64,000 bases of DNA from Tianweitania sp. UT-5YL-CI-8 (lineage in GTDB: Bacteria; Pseudomonadota; Alphaproteobacteria; Rhizobiales; Rhizobiaceae). The notes beneath the pieces were generated by a model. The model did not search any database, was not told the DNA's origin, and worked only from the letters and a program-made list of their open reading frames with translations. Shown here in pieces: positions 57,209 through 64,000 of this stretch (position 1 is its first letter; each line of letters begins with the position of its first letter). Location of the stretch: contig NZ_JASCRR010000004.1 of the NCBI RefSeq assembly GCF_030010215.1, forward strand, positions 1 to 64,000, given 5' to 3'. The position numbers and the translations under genes are program-made.

Positions 57209-57313
57209 GGTCAGCCGCGACATAGATTGCGCGGCGACATCGTTTCGCCGCATAAACGGGCCATCCACAGCCAGGGACGCGGTCGAATTTCGGTTCGGCC
57301 AGGGTTAAACGGG

Positions 57314-58255
57314 ATGTTTTTGATGAGGAAATACCTCTTTTCGGCAGGTCTGGCGCTTTTGGTGGCGACTGTTTCCTTGCCTGTCATCATGGCGCCACAG
57401 CCCGCGGTGGCGAGCGAAATCAAGTACATCGTCAACGATGTGCCGATCACCAGCTACGACATCCAGCGTCGCGCTGCCTTCCTGAAGCTGCAGAAGCGGA
57501 AGGGCAATGCCGGCGAGGACATGATCGAGCAGACGATCAAGCTGGCTGAAATGAAGCGGCTCAACGTCCGCATCACGGATCAGCAGGTAGCCGACGCCTA
57601 TGCGCGCTTTGCCGCCTCCAACAAGCTGAAGCCGGCGCAGATGGATCAGATTCTCGCCCAGGCCGGCGTGACAAGCTCGCATTTCAAGGAATTCATCCGC
57701 ACCCAGATGGGTTGGAACCAGGCGCTCAGCCGCCGTTTCCGCTCCGAAGCGGGTGGCGGCATGACCGAGCAGGATGTCGTGCGCAAGATGCTGGAGAACG
57801 GCGGCAACAAGCCGACTGCCACGGAATACATGCTGCAGCAGGTGATTTTCGTCGTGCCGGCCGCCCAGCGCGGTGCGATCTTGGCCAAGCGAAAGCGTGA
57901 AGCCGAGGCCATGCGCGGCCGTTTCAATGGATGCGAGAGCACCCGCCAGTTCGCCCAGGGCTTGATTGACGTCACGGTCCGCGACCTCGGTCGCGTGATT
58001 GCGCCGCAGCTTCCGCCGGAATGGGCCGACCAGATCAAGAAGACGAAGACCGGAGGCGCCACCACGGTGCGCGAGACCGATCGCGGCGTTGAGTTCATCG
58101 GCATCTGCAGTGCGCGCGAAGTGTCGGACGACAAGGTCGCGCAACTGGTGTTCCAGAACGAAGGCACGGGCGCCGGCGGCGACAAGCAGGCCGAGGAACT
58201 CAGCAAGAAATATCTCGCTGAACTGCGGACCAAGGCCCGCGTCGTTCAGCGCTGA
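57314..58255 (+). CDS. SurA-like periplasmic chaperone / peptidylprolyl isomerase
   Basis: 313 residues from ATG 57314 (second ATG at 57323). The signal peptide ends AVASE. The SurA N-terminal chaperone domain is visible as IKYIVNDVPITSYDIQRRAA, LIDQ-like MIEQTIKLAEMKRLNVRITD, and QVADAYARFAASNKLKPAQM. One weak parvulin-like region follows (YMLQQVIFVVPAAQRGAILA); catalytic residues are not obvious, so isomerase activity is doubtful. Location after lptD matches the SurA role in outer-membrane protein assembly. Confidence 0.88.
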   Translation: MFLMRKYLFSAGLALLVATVSLPVIMAPQPAVASEIKYIVNDVPITSYDIQRRAAFLKLQKRKGNAGEDMIEQTIKLAEMKRLNVRITDQQVADAYARFAASNKLKPAQMDQILAQAGVTSSHFKEFIRTQMGWNQALSRRFRSEAGGGMTEQDVVRKMLENGGNKPTATEYMLQQVIFVVPAAQRGAILAKRKREAEAMRGRFNGCESTRQFAQGLIDVTVRDLGRVIAPQLPPEWADQIKKTKTGGATTVRETDRGVEFIGICSAREVSDDKVAQLVFQNEGTGAGGDKQAEELSKKYLAELRTKARVVQR

Positions 58256-58270
58256 TTCTATCCAGCGGCC

Positions 58271-59284
58271 GTGCGTAATCGTGCGCCGCTGGCGCTGACA
58301 GTTGGCGACCCCTCTGGCATAGGTCCGGAAATCGCCATCGATGCCTGGCGTAGACGCGAGGAATTCGCGTTGCCGGCTTTTTATCTTTTGGCCGATCCTG
58401 ATTTGATTCAAAGCCGAGCAGGCTCATCAAGCCTGCCCATAGCAATCGTTACGCCGGAAGATGCTGAAGCGCGCTTTTCAGTTGCCCTGCCCATCGTGCC
58501 CTTGGTGTCAAAGCTCGTCGATACGCCGGGGAGTCCAGATCGGGCCAATGCCGCTGGCATTATTGAATCGATCGACCGCGCCCTGGCGGACACGCTGTCT
58601 GGACGCGCGGCGGCGGTGGTGACCTGCCCCATTGCCAAGAAGCCGCTCTACGATGCGGGCTTTCGTTTTCCCGGCCACACCGAGTATCTCGCGCACCTTG
58701 CGGTGACGCATGGGCATGCCCCCGCGATGCCGGTGATGATGCTGGCCGGGCCTGACCTCCGCGCCGTACCCGTCACCATCCATATCGCCCTTGCCGAGGT
58801 CCCGAAGGCGCTGTCCACCGACCTGATCGTGAGGACTGCTGCAATCACAGCCGACGACCTTCACAACCGCTTTGGTATCGCCAAGCCCCGCCTTGCCATT
58901 TCGGGTCTCAACCCACACGCAGGCGAAGGCGGCGCCATGGGCCGAGAAGACGAAGACATCATCCTGCCTGCGGTACTGGCCTTGCAACGGCAAGGCATCG
59001 ACTCCTTTGGTCCGCTGCCGGCCGACACGATGTTTCATGCCCGCGCTCGCGCAACCTATGACGCAGCTCTGTGCATGTATCACGATCAGGCGTTGATCCC
59101 GGCCAAGGCGCTCGCCTTCGACGAAACCGTCAACGTCACGCTCGGCCTGCCCTTCATCCGAACCTCGCCCGATCACGGCACCGCCTTCGACGTTGCAGGG
59201 AAAGGCGTCGCGCGCTGCGACAGCCTTGTGGCGGCGTTGAAGCTTGCGCGCCAGCTTGCCGACAATGAGGCCACAACCGCATGA
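58271..59284 (+). CDS. pdxA: 4-hydroxythreonine-4-phosphate dehydrogenase
   Basis: 337 residues with GTG start at 58271. [20 protein letters not shown] is the typical N-terminus; [13 protein letters not shown] and [20 protein letters not shown] hold the metal-binding His residues, and [20 protein letters not shown] and [14 protein letters not shown] follow. It makes the PLP precursor AHAP. The position between surA and rsmA is the classic proteobacterial order. TGA overlaps the rsmA ATG. Confidence 0.96.
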   Translation: MRNRAPLALTVGDPSGIGPEIAIDAWRRREEFALPAFYLLADPDLIQSRAGSSSLPIAIVTPEDAEARFSVALPIVPLVSKLVDTPGSPDRANAAGIIESIDRALADTLSGRAAAVVTCPIAKKPLYDAGFRFPGHTEYLAHLAVTHGHAPAMPVMMLAGPDLRAVPVTIHIALAEVPKALSTDLIVRTAAITADDLHNRFGIAKPRLAISGLNPHAGEGGAMGREDEDIILPAVLALQRQGIDSFGPLPADTMFHARARATYDAALCMYHDQALIPAKALAFDETVNVTLGLPFIRTSPDHGTAFDVAGKGVARCDSLVAALKLARQLADNEATTA

Positions 59285-60105
59285 GCATCGACGGCCTTCC
59301 CGCCTTGCGCGACGTCATCGAACGCCACGGCCTTCAGGCCAAGAAGGCACTTGGCCAGAATTTTCTGCTCGACCTGAACCTCACCAGCAAGGTTGCCCGG
59401 GCCGCCGGAGACCTGACGCAAACCACCGTCATCGAGGTCGGCCCCGGCCCGGGAGGCCTGACCCGCGCATTGCTCCTGAACGACGCGAAGCGGGTCATCG
59501 CCATCGAGCGCGACGAGCGCTGCCTAGCCGCCTTGGCTGAAATTTCGGATCACTATCCCGGCCGTTTGGAGGTTATCTCGGGCGATGCATTGAAGACCGA
59601 TTTGGCAACGCTTGCGCCCGGCGAAGACGTCAAGATCGTCGCCAACCTGCCCTACAATATCGGCACCGAACTTCTGGTTCGCTGGTTGACGGTTCGGGAC
59701 TGGCCGCCCTTCTACCGATCGCTGACGCTGATGTTTCAGCGCGAGGTAGCTCAGCGCATCGTGGCGACGCCTCGCGATGATGCCTATGGCCGCCTGGGCG
59801 TGCTTGCCGGCTGGCGCACGGAAGCGCGCATCGCCTTCGACGTGCCGCCCCAGGCCTTCACCCCGCCGCCCAAGGTCACGTCGTCGGTGGTGCATCTCGT
59901 GCCGCGCGCCGGTCCCCTAGAGGCCGATGTGATCAAGCTTGGGCGCATCACCGAAGCGGCCTTCGGCCAGCGCCGCAAGATGCTGCGCCAGAGCCTGAAA
60001 AGCATCGGTGGCGAAGCCCTGTTGCAGCGTGTCGGCATCGATCCCACACGCAGAGCGGAAACGCTGGACGTCGAGGATTTCGTCGCGCTGGCGAACCTGA
60101 TCTGA
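59281..60105 (+). CDS. rsmA: 16S rRNA (adenine(1518)-N6/adenine(1519)-N6)-dimethyltransferase
   Basis: 274 residues. [20 protein letters not shown] and [20 protein letters not shown] form the SAM site; [15 protein letters not shown] is the catalytic NLPY motif. It dimethylates two adenines near the 3' end of 16S rRNA during 30S maturation; loss gives kasugamycin resistance. ATG at 59281 overlaps the pdxA stop (ATGA). Confidence 0.97.
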   Translation: MSIDGLPALRDVIERHGLQAKKALGQNFLLDLNLTSKVARAAGDLTQTTVIEVGPGPGGLTRALLLNDAKRVIAIERDERCLAALAEISDHYPGRLEVISGDALKTDLATLAPGEDVKIVANLPYNIGTELLVRWLTVRDWPPFYRSLTLMFQREVAQRIVATPRDDAYGRLGVLAGWRTEARIAFDVPPQAFTPPPKVTSSVVHLVPRAGPLEADVIKLGRITEAAFGQRRKMLRQSLKSIGGEALLQRVGIDPTRRAETLDVEDFVALANLI

Positions 60106-60111
60106 GCTTAG

Positions 60112-60765
60112 TCAGATCTTCTCAGCCAACAGCCCTGAAATGAAGTTGAACAGGCCGGGACGGCGGTCGCGGCGCAGGCGTTCAGCCCTGACGATTGCCG
60201 TCACTTCCTGAAACGCCCTGTCGAGGTCGTCATTGATGACGACGAAATCATATTCCGTCCAATGCTCGATCTCGTCGCGGGCGTTTTTCAGCCGCTGGTC
60301 GATCACCGCGTCCTGGTCCTCCGCCCGGCGCTTGAGCCTAGCCTTCAACTCGGCCATGGACGGCGGCAGGATGAAGATCGAGACGATATCGGCGCGCATC
60401 TGCTGCTTGAGCTGCGTGGCGCCCTGCCAGTCGATGTCGAACAGCATATCACGGCCTTCAGCCATGGCCAGTTCAGCCGGAGCGCGCGGCGTGGCGTAGT
60501 AGTTGCCGTGAACCTCGGCCCATTCGAGCAGATCGCCATTGTCACGCAGGCTTTCGAACTCGCGCTTGTTGGAAAAATGGTAGTGGACGCCTTCGATTTC
60601 GCTGCCGCGGCGTGGGCGCGTCGTCACGCTCACTGACATCTCGAAGCCTATATTGCTTTCGATCAGGTTGCGCGCGATCGTCGTCTTGCCGGCGCCGGAG
60701 GGCGACGACAGCACGAGCATGAGCCCGCGACGCTTGATGCTGGAACCGGTGTCTTTGGTTGCCAT
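60112..60765 (-). CDS. gmk: Guanylate kinase
   Basis: 217 residues. Walker A is [19 protein letters not shown], followed by [20 protein letters not shown] and the GMP-binding region [20 protein letters not shown] [20 protein letters not shown]. It phosphorylates GMP to GDP. It is last in the fabF-mltG-yicC-gmk line and convergent with rsmA, six bases apart. Confidence 0.97.
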   Translation of the reverse strand: MATKDTGSSIKRRGLMLVLSSPSGAGKTTIARNLIESNIGFEMSVSVTTRPRRGSEIEGVHYHFSNKREFESLRDNGDLLEWAEVHGNYYATPRAPAELAMAEGRDMLFDIDWQGATQLKQQMRADIVSIFILPPSMAELKARLKRRAEDQDAVIDQRLKNARDEIEHWTEYDFVVINDDLDRAFQEVTAIVRAERLRRDRRPGLFNFISGLLAEKI

Positions 60766-60768
60766 GGT

Positions 60769-61656
60769 CTACTCCAGGTTCTGGACCTGTTCACGGAACT
60801 GGTCCACCACGGCCTTCAGTTCAAGGCCGATGGCGGTGACCGAAGCCGCGTTGGACTTCGAGCACAAGGTGTTGGATTCGCGGTTGAATTCCTGGGCTAG
60901 GAAATCGAGTTTTCGCCCTACCGCCCCCTCAGAAGCCAACAGCGCGCGGGCGGAGACGATATGGGTCTTCAGCCGGTCGATCTCTTCGCGGATGTCGGCC
61001 CGGGTGGCCAGAAACGCAGCCTCGGTGGCGATCCTGTTCTCATCGAGAGACGGTACGGCATCGAGAAGCAACCGCACCTGCTCGACAAGACGCTGGCGGA
61101 TCGCGGCCGGTTCGCGCGACGCGTCCGCCTCGGCCTTCAACGCCAGAGCTTCGATAGCGTCGACATGCCCACCCAGAACCGCCACGAGGGCTGTGCCTTC
61201 GGCTTGCCGGGCCTGTTCGAGACCGGCCAGCGCTTCGTTCAGCGCCGCTAGGATGATAGTGTCAAGTGCTGCGCGCTCCTCCTCGGTTTCGACCGCCTCG
61301 GGCATATCCAGGACCCCGCGCAGGGCAAGCAAGCCGTCGGCGGTCGGCGGTGTTGCGCCATACTGCTCGACGAGGCGCTGGGCGAGGCCGGCGACGTCCT
61401 TGAGGAACGCCTCGTTGACGACTGGCTGTGTGACACCTGTGGGCCGCGCGATCGTCAGTGCTGCCTGAATGTTGCCGCGGGAAAAGCGCTTCTGGATCGC
61501 CTGCCTGGCGAGCGGTTCGAGCCGCTCCAGGCCGGGCGGCAGGCGCAGCCGCGCGTCGATGCCTTTGCCGTTGACCGACTTGATCTCCCAGGCGACGGAA
61601 GTGCCGGCCTGCTGCGCGGTGGCCCGTGCAAATCCCGTCATGCTCTGAAGTGTCAT
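60769..61656 (-). CDS. yicC: YicC/YloC-family endoribonuclease
   Basis: 295 residues. MTLQSMTGFARATAQQAGTS and WEIKSVNGKGIDARLRLPPG are the YicC N-terminal domain. The C-terminal DUF1732 domain ends REFNRESNTLCSKSNAASVT, with the conserved EFNRExNTLxSK motif, and AIGLELKAVVDQFREQVQNL. Members cleave RNA, and E. coli YicC acts on the small RNA RyhB. It lies three bases upstream of gmk, the usual pairing. Confidence 0.95.
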   Translation of the reverse strand: MTLQSMTGFARATAQQAGTSVAWEIKSVNGKGIDARLRLPPGLERLEPLARQAIQKRFSRGNIQAALTIARPTGVTQPVVNEAFLKDVAGLAQRLVEQYGATPPTADGLLALRGVLDMPEAVETEEERAALDTIILAALNEALAGLEQARQAEGTALVAVLGGHVDAIEALALKAEADASREPAAIRQRLVEQVRLLLDAVPSLDENRIATEAAFLATRADIREEIDRLKTHIVSARALLASEGAVGRKLDFLAQEFNRESNTLCSKSNAASVTAIGLELKAVVDQFREQVQNLE

Positions 61657-61837
61657 ATGCGCCCCCGAGCCTTTTCAGGTTCCATGGCGATGCATCATCG
61701 CCATGTCCAAGCCCGTCTCGGGTCTTTCTAGCGTCCGAGAGCATGGGTGGGAAACGAAATAACCCTGCCGAAGCAGGGTTATCCGCATGAACCTGAACTT
61801 CTTCGGCTCGACTCGACCCGGAAAGACACTTTTCAGC

Positions 61838-63037
61838 CTATTGCTGGACGGGAAGCTCCGCGTCGTCCGGCAGCGCGTTGCCCACCTTGGCCGCTTCCTC
61901 GCGTTGCTTCTTCTGGACGGCGCGCCATTGCGCCACGTTGCGGTTATGCTCTTCTAGGGTCTCGGCGAAGACATGGCCACCAGTGCCGTCGGCAACGAAA
62001 TACAAGTCCTTCGTCTTCGACGGGTTGGCGACCGCCTCAAGCGATGCGCGCCCCGGATTGGCGATCGGCGTCGGCGGAAGGCCATTGATTGTATAGGTGT
62101 TGTAGGGCGTCGGCTTCTGGATGTCCGACTGATAGATAGGGCGATCCGCCGGCCTGCCCTTGCCGCCAAACAAACCGTAGAGGATCGTCGGATCCGACTG
62201 CAGGCGCATGTTCTTGTTCAGCCGGTTGATGAAGACGCTGGCAACATGCGGGCGTTCGTCGGACTTGCCGGTTTCCTTCTCGACGATGGACGCAAGCGTA
62301 ACGAACTCGTTGATGTCCTTAACGGGGAGGTCCGGAGAGCGGCGCTCCCAAATCTCTTCGACCAGCGCCTTCTGGTGAGCCAGCATCTTGTCGATGATCT
62401 GCCGGCGCGAGGCGCCGCGCGTGAAACGCTGGGTATCGGTTGCCAGCGACCCTTCCGGCGGGATCTCGGTTGGCATCTCGCCGCTCAGCGCTTCGTTTTC
62501 GGCAATGCGCTGGAACGCCTGTTCGACGGTCAAGCCTTCCGGAATGGTCAACGAATACAGAACCGACTTGCCGCTTTTCAGCAGTTCCATGATCTCGAGC
62601 ATGGAGGCACCAGGCTTGATTTCATATTCGCCAGCCTTCAAGGCCTGATCGTTGCCATAGGCGCGGACGCCGACACGAAAGATGCGTGCGTCGCTGACCA
62701 GTCCCCGGCGTTCGAGCAGGCTTGCCACCTCGGATACACCGGCGCCCTGCTTGACCAGGAATGTCGACGCCACCTGCGACGGGCCTCGGCCCTCGAACTG
62801 GCGCTTGCCGAAATAGACCGCGCCCGCGCCGATCAGCACCACCAGGATGACGATGGTCATGACGAAGTTGAGGAACACTACGACTTGGCTGCGTGAGCGG
62901 CGTGAGCGCTTGCCCGGCGGGGGTGTGCCGGCCTCAGGGCGCAGCGCTTCACTGGCCGACTTCGGCACGATGGGAGCTTTCGGCGGCTGCGCTGGAGGCT
63001 GCCCGGCGTCTCCGGCTCCAGGAATATCTGTACTCAT
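61838..63037 (-). CDS. mltG: Endolytic murein transglycosylase MltG
   Basis: 399 residues. A Pro-rich cytoplasmic tail and one membrane segment (VVFLNFVMTIVILVVLIGAG) precede the YceG domain. LTIPEGLTVEQAFQRIAENE, TLASIVEKETGKSDERPHVA with the catalytic Glu, and FINRLNKNMRLQSDPTILYG are the family motifs. It cleaves nascent glycan strands and sets their length. It lies downstream of fabF, the order found in most proteobacteria. Confidence 0.95.
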   Translation of the reverse strand: MSTDIPGAGDAGQPPAQPPKAPIVPKSASEALRPEAGTPPPGKRSRRSRSQVVVFLNFVMTIVILVVLIGAGAVYFGKRQFEGRGPSQVASTFLVKQGAGVSEVASLLERRGLVSDARIFRVGVRAYGNDQALKAGEYEIKPGASMLEIMELLKSGKSVLYSLTIPEGLTVEQAFQRIAENEALSGEMPTEIPPEGSLATDTQRFTRGASRRQIIDKMLAHQKALVEEIWERRSPDLPVKDINEFVTLASIVEKETGKSDERPHVASVFINRLNKNMRLQSDPTILYGLFGGKGRPADRPIYQSDIQKPTPYNTYTINGLPPTPIANPGRASLEAVANPSKTKDLYFVADGTGGHVFAETLEEHNRNVAQWRAVQKKQREEAAKVGNALPDDAELPVQQ

Positions 63038-63141
63038 TACGCCTCGTTGCTCTCTGCTGTGTCGAATCCCCGACGGCAGAGTAAGGCGGAATATGGCGAA
63101 ATTCCCTTCAACCGCCCTTCCTGTCCGTCATTGAGAAGAGC

Positions 63142-64000
63142 TCAGCCATTATAGCGGCTGAATACCAGGGAGGCATTCGTTCCGCCAAAGCCGAAGGAGT
63201 TCGACAAGGCGACGTCGATCCGGCGCTCGCGCGGCTTGTGCGGAACGAGGTCGATCGCGGTTTCGCGTTGGGGATTGTCCAGATTGATGGTCGGCGGCGC
63301 AATGTTGTCGCGGATTGCCAGCACAGAGAAGATCGCTTCCGCCGCGCCAGCCGCACCGAGAAGGTGGCCGATCGATGACTTGGTCGACGACATCGAGATT
63401 TTCGAGGCCGAATCGCCCACCAGCCGCTCGACAGCACCCAGTTCGATGGTGTCGGCCATGGTGGATGTGCCATGAGCGTTGATATAGTCGACATCGGACG
63501 GCTTGAGATTGGCCCGCTTCAGCGCAGCGGTCATGCAGCGGAACGCGCCGTCCCCGTCTTCGGCCGGCGCCGTGATGTGGTATGCGTCGCCCGTCAGGCC
63601 GTAGCCAACCACCTCGGCGTAAATCTTTGCTCCGCGCGCTTTGGCATGCTCGAGTTCTTCAAGCACCACCACGCCTGCGCCCTCTCCCATGACAAAACCG
63701 TCGCGGTCGCGGTCATAGGGGCGGGATGCCTTTTCGGGCGTGTCGTTGTAATCCGTCGAAAGTGCTTTGCAGGCCGCGAAACCCGCCATCGACAGGCGCG
63801 TGATCGGCGCTTCCGCACCACCGGCCAGCATGACATCGGCATCGCCTAGCATGACGAGACGCGCGGCATCGCCAATGGCGTGCGCGCCGGTCGAACAGGC
63901 GGTGACGACAGCGTGATTCGGTCCCTTTAGCCCATGACGGATCGACACCTGGCCGGAGACCAGATTGATGATGTTGCCGGGGATGAAGAAGGGGCTGATG
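63142..64000 (-). CDS. fabF: Beta-ketoacyl-ACP synthase II, N-terminus outside the window
   Basis: The C-terminal 285 codons are present; the start lies beyond base 64000. The catalytic Cys is in [16 protein letters not shown], the first His in [20 protein letters not shown], the second in [20 protein letters not shown]. The protein ends [20 protein letters not shown], a standard FabF terminus. It elongates acyl chains in fatty-acid synthesis. It is upstream of mltG, 104 bases away. Confidence 0.96.
   Translation of the reverse strand, partial: ISPFFIPGNIINLVSGQVSIRHGLKGPNHAVVTACSTGAHAIGDAARLVMLGDADVMLAGGAEAPITRLSMAGFAACKALSTDYNDTPEKASRPYDRDRDGFVMGEGAGVVVLEELEHAKARGAKIYAEVVGYGLTGDAYHITAPAEDGDGAFRCMTAALKRANLKPSDVDYINAHGTSTMADTIELGAVERLVGDSASKISMSSTKSSIGHLLGAAGAAEAIFSVLAIRDNIAPPTINLDNPQRETAIDLVPHKPRERRIDVALSNSFGFGGTNASLVFSRYNG

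Overview
The window is a piece of an alphaproteobacterial chromosome, most likely from the order Hyphomicrobiales (Rhizobiales) and resembling Mesorhizobium-type Phyllobacteriaceae. This rests on gene content and order: an AapJQMP amino-acid transporter, the SDR-uvrC-pgsA-moaD-moaE run, an Omp25/Omp31-type beta-barrel protein, complex I NDUFS4/NDUFS6-like proteins, HdaA, a groESL operon with a perfect CIRCE element, and GC-rich codon use. Species cannot be named from sequence alone. Most of the window is core housekeeping; the accessory signal is small.

Layout. 1-5.3 kb: a left-truncated homoserine-dehydrogenase-like oxidoreductase with a nested-dyad promoter, a CAP-domain lipoprotein, an inverted intergenic repeat, and a marR-emrA-emrB efflux operon. 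5.4-8.3 kb: an L,D-transpeptidase and CIRCE-groES-groEL. 8.4-9.5 kb: a low-GC patch with an orphan lipoprotein, a decayed hicB antitoxin gene and a second inverted repeat pair. 9.5-14.7 kb: patatin lipoprotein, CsbD protein, a DeoR regulator divergent from a DUF4406 gene across a symmetric four-box operator, fumC and a DoxX protein. 14.7-20.7 kb: ppk-ppx polyphosphate operon, zf-CHCC protein, flavin monooxygenase, DUF2459-type protein. 20.8-26.8 kb: aapJQMP and a cystathionine beta-lyase. 26.9-30.3 kb: a GT-C-like membrane protein, tRNA-Arg(TCT), an NDUFS4-like subunit, tRNA-Pro(TGG) and small membrane proteins. 30.3-34.2 kb: perM-like gene and hdaA, then purM-purN. 34.2-37.7 kb: a parDE module bracketed by a duplicate of the purN 3' end, a molybdopterin oxidoreductase, and a PIN toxin/antitoxin pair whose toxin gene is frameshifted. 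37.7-41.5 kb: ABC-F ATPase, DinB protein, GST, ndk. 41.5-45.8 kb: SDR-uvrC-pgsA-moaD-moaE. 46-50.7 kb: outer-membrane protein, GST, RNase T2, small secreted and membrane proteins, rlmJ, holC. 50.7-60.1 kb: pepA, divergent from lptF-lptG-lptD-surA-like-pdxA-rsmA. 60.1-64 kb: fabF (cut by the edge)-mltG-yicC-gmk.

How the genes work together. The lpt/surA cluster builds the outer-membrane LPS export route; mltG and the L,D-transpeptidase act on peptidoglycan; ppk and ppx make and degrade polyphosphate; moaD/moaE form molybdopterin synthase, and a molybdoenzyme is encoded nearby. Three toxin-antitoxin-type loci lie in 30 kb: one intact (parDE), one with a broken toxin (PIN), one a relic (hicB).

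No CRISPR array, prophage, insertion sequence or obvious new multi-gene system was found. The observations most worth following up are the DeoR/DUF4406 module with its symmetric four-box operator, the parDE module between two copies of the purN end, and the one-base frameshift in the PIN toxin.
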